44,376 nt of DNA, taken from a virus. The position numbers and the translations under genes are program-made. The DNA lies in the IMG/VR virus record IMGVR_UViG_3300034736_000492, positions 1-44,376 of that record. The stretch is one strand, 5' to 3'. The notes beneath the pieces are model-generated. The model had not been told where the DNA came from. It was given only the letters and a program-made list of their open reading frames with translations, and did not search any database. Of this stretch, positions 19,801 through 28,414 are shown piece after piece; position 1 is the first letter of the stretch; each line of letters begins with the position of its first letter.

Positions 19801-22800
19801 CTTTTTAACACAGCAAATTGTGAAAGAGACACAAAGTACATTGTTGACGCTTTACGTTACGACTTAACATACGGTGGCAACTCAGAAACTACTGTTGCTG
19901 CAAGAAGTTACTTTGTAAACGGAAATCCAGTGTACGGTACAGACAAGAAAGACGAAACACTTGCAACATACGCACACTTAAAGTCGATCATTGGCGATGT
20001 AATTATTGAAACAGCAATATCTCCTTCGGCAGGCAATGGCGTAACACAAGACACTAGTGGTACTGCTGGTAGCAGTGCTGCTGAAACTTTTGCAGATACA
20101 CGCATACAAGAAATTTATGACACAATTGATACAGACGGAACACTAGCATCAGTAGTTGCTCCGGATATTACTTGGGTACCGACTACATTAACAACAGTTA
20201 ACACTGATATTTTAGCTGCTAAAGCAACAATACAATCTGGTGCAATTGACTGGATTAATGAAAATTATCCAGACTTAACATTCGATGAAGCTAAGTGTAC
20301 ACGTGACTTAGGTTATATCATTGATGCATTACGTTTTGATATTATGTTTGGTAGTGATTTCCGTTCACTCAAATCAGGTATGTCATATCGCAGAGGTATT
20401 TCATCCGCTGAAGTTGTAATAGAAAGCCAATTGGCGCCAACTATCGGATCTATCGATTATGTTAGATCTCAAATTAAATTAATTACTACAGGTACTAATA
20501 AAGTAAAAGAAAGTACTACTCTTATTGCTGATATTTTAGAAAACGGATCAGGGTCAGTTCTTTCAGGGGCTGAATTTGTAATTCCAGATCCAACTGGTTA
20601 TGACACTGGGTTCTTTAATGCAAGAAGATTAATTAAACTTAACAAAGACTTTATATCTGCAGAAGTTGAAGCATACATGACTGACAACTACAATGCATTA
20701 TGGGTTGCATTGGATTCGGACGATAAAGCATCGTGCTTACGTGACATTGAATACATTACTGACGCACTTGAATATGACTTAACATATCGCGGTAACTTAG
20801 AAACTAGTGTTGCTGCTAGAGCATATTATGTAGACGGAGTATTCCAAGAACCAAGTAATCAAAAGACCGCAGCACTTGCTGTACAAACTCGCATAGCAGA
20901 TATTATTGATAACATTGCTATTGGTAATACAGCAGGTTGGACAAAATCTTCAAGTAACGCAGGTACGCAAGATGTAACAGGAACAGCTGGTAGTGCAGGC
21001 GCAGCGGCATTTGCTGTAGATAGAATTAATGAAATTAAAGCAACTATTGACACAGGCGAAAGTCCTGCATTAATTAGTCCAACACTGGCTTGGGTTGATG
21101 ATGCGTTAGTAGATTTAAAAACCACAATTGATACTAGAAAACTAACTATACAAAAAAGTGCAATTGCATATATTAATTTTAAGTTTCCAGCATTAGTATA
21201 TAACGAAACTAAGTGTTCAAGAGATGTTGGCTTAATTATTGACGCAATTGGATACGATGTAATATTTGGTAGTAATTTCCGTTCAAACAAAGCAGGCATG
21301 TCATATCGCAGAGGTATTACATCAACTGATTATGTTCTTAATAATCAGCTAGAAGCAACACTTGCTACTATTACGTTTATTAACGAGGAATTAACAAAAC
21401 TTACTAAAGGATCTACAAGTGCAGTAGGCACAACTATTGCAGCGTTAACAGTAGCAAACAAAGCAGAAACTATTAAACAGATACTTCAAAACGGATTAAC
21501 TGCTGTTCCTGCTTTAGAACTACCAGTACCTACAGGCTATAATACTGCTACTTTAGTAGATACTGCATACGCAACAACAAGTAATGCAACAGGTGTTACT
21601 ACTACATACGGTAACGCATCAGATCAATTAGCAGTTAACCAAGCGTTTATTCAACTAGAAGTTCGTAAATGGTTAGAAGATTCAACAAACACGTATGATA
21701 CATTCTGGGCAACACTAAGTACAGACGCACAAGATAATTGTATACGTGACGCTGGATACATTGTTGATGCAATCCGCTATGATATGACATACGGTGGTAA
21801 TACGCAGTCGTTGATTGCAGGCAGTGCATACTATTCAAACTTTGTGCTAACAATTGGTGCAAACGAACTTCCAGCAACACTAGCAGCATATGCTAGAATG
21901 AAAGTAGTTATTGCAGAAGTTATTGCAGAAACAACTGTTACTAAATCACCTGGCAACAATTTAACACAAGATGTAACTGGCACAGCAGGTAACGCTAATT
22001 CTATAGAGTTTGCCGAAGATCGATTTGATGATATACTTGATTGGATCAACAATGCTGAAGCAAATGCAACTATCGAAGTTGCAACTGGTTGGGCAGGTCT
22101 TGAAGTTAAAGAGTCCTACGATGCATTAGTTGCAGCTAGAAGTGAAATTATTGAAGATACTGTATATTGGGTAGAAAAGTACCATCAGAAAATTAAATAC
22201 AACCAAGATACTTGTCGTAGAGATACAAGCTTAATGACAGATGCTATATCGCGTGATATGTTAACTGGTTCTAATTTTGCTTCAATCAAATCAGGCATGG
22301 CATATTACAGAGCACTTGCATCAACAGCAATAGTTATTGATACTCAGTTAGAAGCATCAGTAGGCGCAGTTAATTTCTTAAAACAGAAAGCTAAACATGT
22401 TGCCGCAGTAACAGCAGCAGCGCACTCAGAATTAATTATTGAAGATATTACAAAGTTTATTGATGGCGGCAAGAAACCAACACTTAAAATAAAAGCAACA
22501 ACGGTAGTTGACGAAAACGATGCCGCTGCCGCAACAGCAATTTGGGGAAATAAAAACTTCATCCAACAAGATGTAATTGCATATCTTAAAGTTGAATTTC
22601 CGTCAATATCTTATAGTGAAGCTAAATGTAAACGTGATGTAGGAATGATGATTGATGCATTGCGTTATGATTTAGTATACGGCGGAACTCACGCAATTAA
22701 AGAAGCAGCACTATCGTATTATGTAGGCACACAATTACAAATTGATGACGCAGACAAAAATGCAACTATCGGAGCATACCAGTGGGTTAAGTTCTTAGCA

Positions 22801-25800
22801 AGCGAAATAGCAGAAAATTCTTTAGGTAGTCCTTTTGCTGCTCAAACAGATGTAGTTCCGGTATTTAGAGATGCAGATGTTCAAGTTATTGGCAACGCCG
22901 ACTCGGCGCTACGAGTAGTGACACTACTAGATTATGCTATTACATTAATTGATCAAGGCGACTCTTCTATAGAATCAATTACAATTACTGGCATTGCTTC
23001 TAATGTTATAACATCTGAAAATGCACATAATTTTACTATTGGAAGTGAACTTATAGTAAACTCAGGGTTTAATAACTTTACAAGTGATAACACTTACTTT
23101 ATTACATCCATCCCAACTTCTACAACGTTTACAGTATCAACTTCGTTTAATGGAGCAACACTTGTATTAACTGATGATTCAAATACAGAAAGCTTTATTA
23201 TTAAAAGCCGCAATCCGGATATTTCCGGAGTTACTGCTGTTATTAAACAACAAAATCTTAACTTAGCAGGGTCTAAATCACTGATTCAAACTAGAATCAC
23301 AACTTATCTTGCTGATAATTATCCAACGCTAGTATACAATGAAGCTAAGTGTTCACGAGATGTTGGGTTAATTGTTGATGCAATTGGCTACGATATGATG
23401 ACTGATAGTAACTATCGTACATTAGTAGCAGCAAATGCTTACTACAGAGGTGCTCAAGCAGACTTAGTACTTGGAGCACAGAAAACTGCTACTGTGCAAT
23501 CTTACAGAGAACTTAAAAATGCAATAGCTTCTTATATCGGAGCTTCAAAAATAACAGTAGCTCGTGCTAATAATTTAATGGATATTATCATTGGTATACT
23601 TGACAAAGGCGCTAACGAAACTCCAGAAACAGTAGGTACTGTTGCTTATTATAACAATGTCGAAGTTGCTAAGGGTGCAGAGATACTTAAAGCAAATAAA
23701 GACTTCTTATCAAATGAAGCAACTGCTTGGGTTACTAAGAGCTTCGGCGGCACTGTTACACAAGTATCAAACGGTGATAACACAATTACAACATCAGCAG
23801 CACATTACTTTATAATAGGCGATCCTGTTATATTTGGTGCAGACATTGATGAACTAACACCTGCAATTACTTACTATGTAAAAACAGTTCCAAGTGCTAC
23901 TACATTTACTGTTGCAGCAACATCCGGCGGCGCAGAAATAGTTATTACAACAGGCGGCTCAACTGCAAGTACAGTTACATACTCGTTTGATCCAGTAGCA
24001 TGCCGCAGAGATATGACTAGATATATTGATGCAATTGTATATGATTTACAATATCCAGGCAACCATCATGCAATTAGATCTTCAATATTATATCTAAATG
24101 CTATAGAAGGTTCAGAACGTTCAGACATGTTCTATGTACGTAACTCAACTGGTGTTCGTAATATGACAATAAGCGGATTACGTGGCAACCTAACTGAAGA
24201 AAATGAATTTGGAACAAGACGTCCAACAGCAGGTGCGTATGTATCACTTGATCCAGGTTTTGGACCATGGGATCGACAAGCTTGGATCACTAATAAATCT
24301 CCGTATATCCAAAACGTAACAACCTTTGGTGTTGGGTGTGTTGGTAATAAAATTGACGGCGCATTACACGCAGGCGGTAACCGATCAACTGTTAGTAACG
24401 ACTTTACACAAGTATTAAGTGACGGCATCGGCGTATGGTGTACAGGTAACAACTCATTAACAGAGCTTGTGTCTGTGTTTGCATACTACAATTATTCAGG
24501 ATACTTAGCTGACCTAGGTGGACGTATTCGTGCTACAAACGGTAACAGTTCGTATGGTACTTTTGGCACCATAGCAGAAGGCACTGACACTGGTGAAATA
24601 CCATTGTTCTCAAATGTTGACAACTTGTCACAAGAAGCGTTTATATCAGAAGTTATTACTGACGGTGATCAAGAAGTACTACGTTTTGAGTTTGATAACG
24701 CAGGACGTGACTACACTAATGCACAATACGCAATTAGCGGATCAGGCTTTAACGCAGCGACAGTTTTTGACGAAACACGAGATGGTGCAATATTTGAAAC
24801 ACGTTTAATTGACCTAGACAACGGCAACGGAACAGGCGGCGCTGATTATGTTACTGCTAAAAACGTTGCCCAAGGCGGTACAGTAATACAAGCAACTATT
24901 GCTGCTACTGATACTGCACTACTTGGTGCATACAACGGCATGCGTATACAAATCACAGCAGGATCAGGAGTTGGACAATATGCTAATATTTTATCATACA
25001 ATAATGGTCTTAAAGTTGCTAAAGTTTACAAAGATAGTTTTGAAAACTTAACTGTTACTGGAACAACTATAACTAGTAATGTACTAACTGTAGCTAACAC
25101 TGCTAGTTTATATGTAAACATGCCAATATACCTAAGTACAGCAATTAGTAACTTAGCTGCTAACACAGTTTACTATGTACTTGCAATTCCAAATACTACT
25201 ACATTTACTGTAAGTGCAACTGAAGGTGGATCAGTCATAGGGCTAACCACTACAACTGCACAAACTGTAACGTTGTATGCAGCAGGATGGGATCATGTTG
25301 TTCCCGGAACTGTAATTGCAGCTGGATTAGACTTAACATCAGGCTACACAATTGAGCCGCGTATTAAGTTTACAGCACCAGGATTTGCTACTACTGCAAC
25401 AACTACAAGCGGTACAGAAGCTATTAAAGCAGCAGCTTATGCTGATGATCTCTTTATTGCACTACAGTATGGCGGAACAGCAACTTATGCTTCTTCGACT
25501 GGCAAAACTTGGGCGGCAAGTGGCGCATTAAGTGCTAGTGCTAATTGGAATGACGTAGCATTTGGTGGCGGCAGCGGAGCAAAGGCATCAGTTGTAATCG
25601 GCGGCAGCGGCGGTAGCGGAGCAACGTTTACAGCTGAACTAGGCGAACTAAACAGCATTGGCTTGCCAGGACCAACTCAGGTTAAATCAATTACAGTTGT
25701 TGATGGCGGCAAAGGCTATAGTAGCCCTCCAACAATTACTATTACTGCAACAAACGGTGGTAGTGGCGCTACAGCAGTAGCTACAGTACTTAATGGATCA

Positions 25801-28062
25801 ATTCAAAAAGTAATTATGACAAGTACAGGTGCAGGATTCGGCGGCGTGCCGACTGTTGCAGCAGAGACTGATAAAGTTACTGAAATTAATGTTAGTGCAT
25901 TTGGTAATGGTTATAGAACAGCACCTACCGTTACAATTAGCGGCGGTGGCGCATCAACGGCAGCAACTGCAATAGCAGTAATGGATAACCAGGGCGTAGC
26001 AAGTATTACTATTGATACAGCTGGCGACGGATATACAAGTGTACCGACAATTGAAATAGTTGACGGAGCATCTAAATTTGTAGCTATTGCAAACGGCACC
26101 ACAAACAACGCAAGCTTGTCAATTGCAGATGCTAAAGCAGATAATACTTGGACTGCTGGTACAGCACTTCCTAACAGCAACTTTACTTCTATAACTTACG
26201 GCAACGGTGTATATGTTGCAGTAGGCGGATCAGGCGGATCAGGAAGCGCAGCAACATCAACAGATGGTAATTCTTGGGTGTCAAGAACTAACATTACACT
26301 TAGTGCAGGTTCGTTATCAAGTGTAGCATACGGTGCAGCTACATATGTTGCAATTAATACTGGTGGCAACAAAGCAGCTACTAGTACAAATGGCATTGTT
26401 TGGACAGAAGGTGGTACATTACCTTCGTCAAATGCATGGGCTAGTGTAGCATACGGTAATGGTAGATTTGTTGCGGTAGCAACAGGAAGTAAAGAAGTAG
26501 CGGTTAGTTACGACAAAGGTGCTACTTGGGTAGAATCACCTGCAGGACTTCCAACTGCTGACAACTGGTCTAGTGTTAAGTACGGACAAGGGTTGTTTAT
26601 GGCAGTAGCCGAAGGCACTGCTGTGTGTGCTACTAGTGCAGACGGTATCACTTGGAATCAACAAGCATTAAGCGCAAGTGATGACTGGTTTGGATTAGTA
26701 TTTGGTAATCCTAATAATAACCCAATATGGGCAGCGTTTACTGACACAGCAAACAATGTTGTTAACTATGTTGAGACTGGCGCTAAAGCACTAGGTAGAC
26801 TATCAGAAGCAGATGGTGCTATAATTTCAACTAGAATGGCTGAGCCAGGAAGCGGCTATCCAAACGGAACTGTAACAAGCGTTACGGCTGCTAACACAAT
26901 TACATTAAATTCAACATCACGTTTAGTATTAAATCAACCAATTACATTTACTAATATTACTGCTGCTGGATTAATTAACGAAGAACAATACTTTATTAAT
27001 ACTATTCCAAACAGTACAACAATTACTGTAAGTTTAATTGCAGGCAGTGGCAGTCCAATTGCTGTTGAAACTGTAGCAACAGAAAACATAGGTGTTTCTA
27101 ATTGGAGAGCAGGACCGATTGCAACTATTACTGATCCAAACTCAACAATTGATGCTCCGGTATTTGCAAGACAGGGTAATAAATCACTTGCTAACCCAAC
27201 CTTTACAAATAGAGGTTCAGGTTACCAAACAGCAACAGTAGAAGCAGCTGGTGACGGATACTCAGACTTATTCCAAGCAGCTACATTTATTGCTGTAAGG
27301 GGATTATTTGATTTACCACAACCTGGTTCAAATGTTGAATTTGCAAGTAAAACAGGAACTTGGTATAAACTAGTAGCAGTAAGTGGCATACTTGGAAGTC
27401 AAGGTAATTATGATGCAACTTTCCAAATTAGTCCAGCATTAACAATTTTAGATGCGCCACTTGACGGAACATTAATTACTACAACTAACAAATATTCGCA
27501 AGTACGTCTAACAGGACATGACTTCTTGTACATTGGTACAGGAAACCAAGCTAAAACTAACTATCCGTTTGTTGATATTACAACAGCGTATATTGAAGCA
27601 CAACAGTTAGGTAGTGGCGGTGGACGAGTATTCTACACATCAACTGACCAAGACGGTAACTTTAACGTAGGCGGATTGTTTGGTGTTCAACAGAGTACAG
27701 GTACTGCGACATTGGATGCTGATGCGTTTAACTTAGCAGGCTTGCAGTCATTGCAGCTTAACGGTATTGGACTAGGTATTGGTTCGGCTGTTATTACACA
27801 GTTTAGTACAGATCCATTCTTTACTGCAAACAGTGATAACATTGTTCCAACACAACGTGCGATTAAATCGTACATTACAGCACAGATTGGTGGTGGACAA
27901 AGTAGCTTGAATGTTAACACATTAACATCAGGCGTTGTATTCATTGCAAACGATGAAATTACAACAACCAACGGCGGACAGCTAAATATTACAGCGAAGA
28001 TGAACTTTACAGGCGGAATCGACGGTGCACCAGTTGCACTTGGATTCTTCCTATCAAGATAA
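16879..28062 (+). CDS. Giant modular adhesin-like structural protein (3727 aa)
   Basis: ATG preceded by GGAG. Same plan as the 2700-residue protein: seven CBM5/12-like modules (~1-470), the seventh set apart by a GSGL/GTGYNINDVITLSG insert; beta-helix start (VVYVGPLGINEP, ~515; GTYNEILPIIVPEFTAINGDELR, ~810-830); and later rungs (GVRNMTISGL, GGRIRATNGNSSYG, ~2420-2560). Between these rungs lie nine of ten copies of a C.RD..yi.DA..YD...G.N.......Y repeat (~670-2400). Five 'F.....YYV..IP..TTFTVS' modules are scattered through it. Asp-box-like repeats (~2850-3290), G.GY..PPTITI repeats and the STDQDGNFNVGGLF module (~3590) follow. Long coiled or helical stretches separate the C.RD units. A very long adhesin is the best reading; no enzymatic site is seen. 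Confidence 0.85.
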   Translation: MAEFKLGRIRFVWQGDWSTSTTYVADDVISFGGKSYICIKNHTSAAEFNTDFTDAIPKWEIVSDGTSWKADWAPEIEYAPGDVVKYGANVYIAETGHTSATFVSPTFLGLESDLEKWTPFATSFDFKGDWGVTTRYKLNDLVRYGGYVYVCNTAHVSAATATLGLENDQGKWTLFSDGIVYTGEWVTETRYRINDLVKYGGNVWIATASHTSSNFESDETNWAAFVEGFQFEDSWNVGSNYQTGDTITYGGYVYVAKRNNTGAQPTTSADDWDVFTTGFSFQGDWTALDNYKVGDVVRLGGSTYVALGDNDDQEPPNLTHWSLLNSGINWTYSTETFLQVQGVNASGVSGSGLRLDVVKSNTVYTITVSTGFAGTGYNINDVITLSGADIGGTTPANDAIVTVTGVNAGAATTITQTGYSTTWKTGTSYHVGDVVFYGASSFIAVTKHTADSAKRPDNDLTATYWNLLTLGSEVLSLTTEGDLVYYGDQGPTRLPIGVDGQILRATDGAPAWANYGLIDNVVYVGPLGINEPAPASGLTVDKPWSSVRYALEQVRDGYLNPQAKFILKNNKEFLMKEVTNWISYNYRVNITASTAGAQTFTVTSTANLDPGMPIVFDSTLGGVTAGTIYYVESATSATEFRISTVQNSGIPLVLTTGTGVMQGNLAYNSVKCERDTGYIVDALIYDISRGGTLKTTQAAKSYYTVAGNEYINGTFGSQAAQTVAAYNHLKAIIASVLINEQPLNYQSLNNIKIEDRSPQIIDTTLTAETNGKTKANTLIDIVTTGLAAGSATAIPTVTNPNTTVFIKTGTYNEILPIIVPEFTAINGDELRTSVIQPAPAIALLENDKNKTTSALNRIKAVIPDLMQNIEVAPTTGNAVKQAYINGYGGTTTGTDRLNTGIELISDVLSQGLSIIPALPAVGSTPTSGANNASDAGHANAVAQLEANVDFIVAEQTAWIQAQVDGVIAPFAADFLFNTANCERDTKYIVDALRYDLTYGGNSETTVAARSYFVNGNPVYGTDKKDETLATYAHLKSIIGDVIIETAISPSAGNGVTQDTSGTAGSSAAETFADTRIQEIYDTIDTDGTLASVVAPDITWVPTTLTTVNTDILAAKATIQSGAIDWINENYPDLTFDEAKCTRDLGYIIDALRFDIMFGSDFRSLKSGMSYRRGISSAEVVIESQLAPTIGSIDYVRSQIKLITTGTNKVKESTTLIADILENGSGSVLSGAEFVIPDPTGYDTGFFNARRLIKLNKDFISAEVEAYMTDNYNALWVALDSDDKASCLRDIEYITDALEYDLTYRGNLETSVAARAYYVDGVFQEPSNQKTAALAVQTRIADIIDNIAIGNTAGWTKSSSNAGTQDVTGTAGSAGAAAFAVDRINEIKATIDTGESPALISPTLAWVDDALVDLKTTIDTRKLTIQKSAIAYINFKFPALVYNETKCSRDVGLIIDAIGYDVIFGSNFRSNKAGMSYRRGITSTDYVLNNQLEATLATITFINEELTKLTKGSTSAVGTTIAALTVANKAETIKQILQNGLTAVPALELPVPTGYNTATLVDTAYATTSNATGVTTTYGNASDQLAVNQAFIQLEVRKWLEDSTNTYDTFWATLSTDAQDNCIRDAGYIVDAIRYDMTYGGNTQSLIAGSAYYSNFVLTIGANELPATLAAYARMKVVIAEVIAETTVTKSPGNNLTQDVTGTAGNANSIEFAEDRFDDILDWINNAEANATIEVATGWAGLEVKESYDALVAARSEIIEDTVYWVEKYHQKIKYNQDTCRRDTSLMTDAISRDMLTGSNFASIKSGMAYYRALASTAIVIDTQLEASVGAVNFLKQKAKHVAAVTAAAHSELIIEDITKFIDGGKKPTLKIKATTVVDENDAAAATAIWGNKNFIQQDVIAYLKVEFPSISYSEAKCKRDVGMMIDALRYDLVYGGTHAIKEAALSYYVGTQLQIDDADKNATIGAYQWVKFLASEIAENSLGSPFAAQTDVVPVFRDADVQVIGNADSALRVVTLLDYAITLIDQGDSSIESITITGIASNVITSENAHNFTIGSELIVNSGFNNFTSDNTYFITSIPTSTTFTVSTSFNGATLVLTDDSNTESFIIKSRNPDISGVTAVIKQQNLNLAGSKSLIQTRITTYLADNYPTLVYNEAKCSRDVGLIVDAIGYDMMTDSNYRTLVAANAYYRGAQADLVLGAQKTATVQSYRELKNAIASYIGASKITVARANNLMDIIIGILDKGANETPETVGTVAYYNNVEVAKGAEILKANKDFLSNEATAWVTKSFGGTVTQVSNGDNTITTSAAHYFIIGDPVIFGADIDELTPAITYYVKTVPSATTFTVAATSGGAEIVITTGGSTASTVTYSFDPVACRRDMTRYIDAIVYDLQYPGNHHAIRSSILYLNAIEGSERSDMFYVRNSTGVRNMTISGLRGNLTEENEFGTRRPTAGAYVSLDPGFGPWDRQAWITNKSPYIQNVTTFGVGCVGNKIDGALHAGGNRSTVSNDFTQVLSDGIGVWCTGNNSLTELVSVFAYYNYSGYLADLGGRIRATNGNSSYGTFGTIAEGTDTGEIPLFSNVDNLSQEAFISEVITDGDQEVLRFEFDNAGRDYTNAQYAISGSGFNAATVFDETRDGAIFETRLIDLDNGNGTGGADYVTAKNVAQGGTVIQATIAATDTALLGAYNGMRIQITAGSGVGQYANILSYNNGLKVAKVYKDSFENLTVTGTTITSNVLTVANTASLYVNMPIYLSTAISNLAANTVYYVLAIPNTTTFTVSATEGGSVIGLTTTTAQTVTLYAAGWDHVVPGTVIAAGLDLTSGYTIEPRIKFTAPGFATTATTTSGTEAIKAAAYADDLFIALQYGGTATYASSTGKTWAASGALSASANWNDVAFGGGSGAKASVVIGGSGGSGATFTAELGELNSIGLPGPTQVKSITVVDGGKGYSSPPTITITATNGGSGATAVATVLNGSIQKVIMTSTGAGFGGVPTVAAETDKVTEINVSAFGNGYRTAPTVTISGGGASTAATAIAVMDNQGVASITIDTAGDGYTSVPTIEIVDGASKFVAIANGTTNNASLSIADAKADNTWTAGTALPNSNFTSITYGNGVYVAVGGSGGSGSAATSTDGNSWVSRTNITLSAGSLSSVAYGAATYVAINTGGNKAATSTNGIVWTEGGTLPSSNAWASVAYGNGRFVAVATGSKEVAVSYDKGATWVESPAGLPTADNWSSVKYGQGLFMAVAEGTAVCATSADGITWNQQALSASDDWFGLVFGNPNNNPIWAAFTDTANNVVNYVETGAKALGRLSEADGAIISTRMAEPGSGYPNGTVTSVTAANTITLNSTSRLVLNQPITFTNITAAGLINEEQYFINTIPNSTTITVSLIAGSGSPIAVETVATENIGVSNWRAGPIATITDPNSTIDAPVFARQGNKSLANPTFTNRGSGYQTATVEAAGDGYSDLFQAATFIAVRGLFDLPQPGSNVEFASKTGTWYKLVAVSGILGSQGNYDATFQISPALTILDAPLDGTLITTTNKYSQVRLTGHDFLYIGTGNQAKTNYPFVDITTAYIEAQQLGSGGGRVFYTSTDQDGNFNVGGLFGVQQSTGTATLDADAFNLAGLQSLQLNGIGLGIGSAVITQFSTDPFFTANSDNIVPTQRAIKSYITAQIGGGQSSLNVNTLTSGVVFIANDEITTTNGGQLNITAKMNFTGGIDGAPVALGFFLSR
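18871..24105 (+). repeat. Ten tandem C-x-RD protein repeats forming ~300-residue super-repeats
   Basis: Ten units carry C-x-R-D followed by y/l-i-x-DA-x-x-YD. From the second on they alternate between type A (YGGN.ET..AA.SYYV) and type B (FGSNFRS.KSGMSYRRG). A-type cysteines are at about 19819, 20735, 21738 and 22627, and B-type at about 20296, 21213, 22215 and 23346, giving a super-repeat of roughly 295-375 residues. A TQDVTGTAGSA...RI.EI segment recurs between A and B units. The pattern points to segmental duplication within the gene. Confidence 0.8.
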
Positions 28063-28079
28063 CATAACGGAGAAAAGAA

Positions 28080-28400
28080 ATGGCAACAGGAAGATTAGGT
28101 AACGTAGATATACCGGCAACAACAAATACAACAGCGTACACAGTGCCGGTAGGTACCTACGCTGTTGCAAATATCTCATTAACAAACCGAAACACAACTT
28201 CGGTAAATATAAGAGTAGCAATGGCAACAACTGCTACGCCGGGCGACCAAGAATGGATAGAATATAATACTGTATTAATTCCAAATGGAGTATTTGAACG
28301 AACAGGATTAGTGATGCAGGGCGGCTTAAACCTAGTTGTGTATAGTACTCAAGCAAACGTTGGTTGTACAGTATACGGCATTGAAACATCAACTACATAA
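28080..28400 (+). CDS. Small beta-rich putative structural protein, second copy
   Basis: 106 residues, GGAG before the ATG. The text MATGRLGNVDIPATTNTTAYTVP then VANISLTNRNTTSVNIRVA and a final GCTVYGIETS strand predict a compact beta sandwich. It is a likely distant paralogue of 7982-8311. The two copies flank the 126-residue gene plus the two giant genes, as though each fibre set carries its own small partner. A virion role is inferred from this placement. No domain of known function is recognised. Confidence 0.65.
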   Translation: MATGRLGNVDIPATTNTTAYTVPVGTYAVANISLTNRNTTSVNIRVAMATTATPGDQEWIEYNTVLIPNGVFERTGLVMQGGLNLVVYSTQANVGCTVYGIETSTT

Positions 28401-28414
28401 GGGATTAGAAGAAT

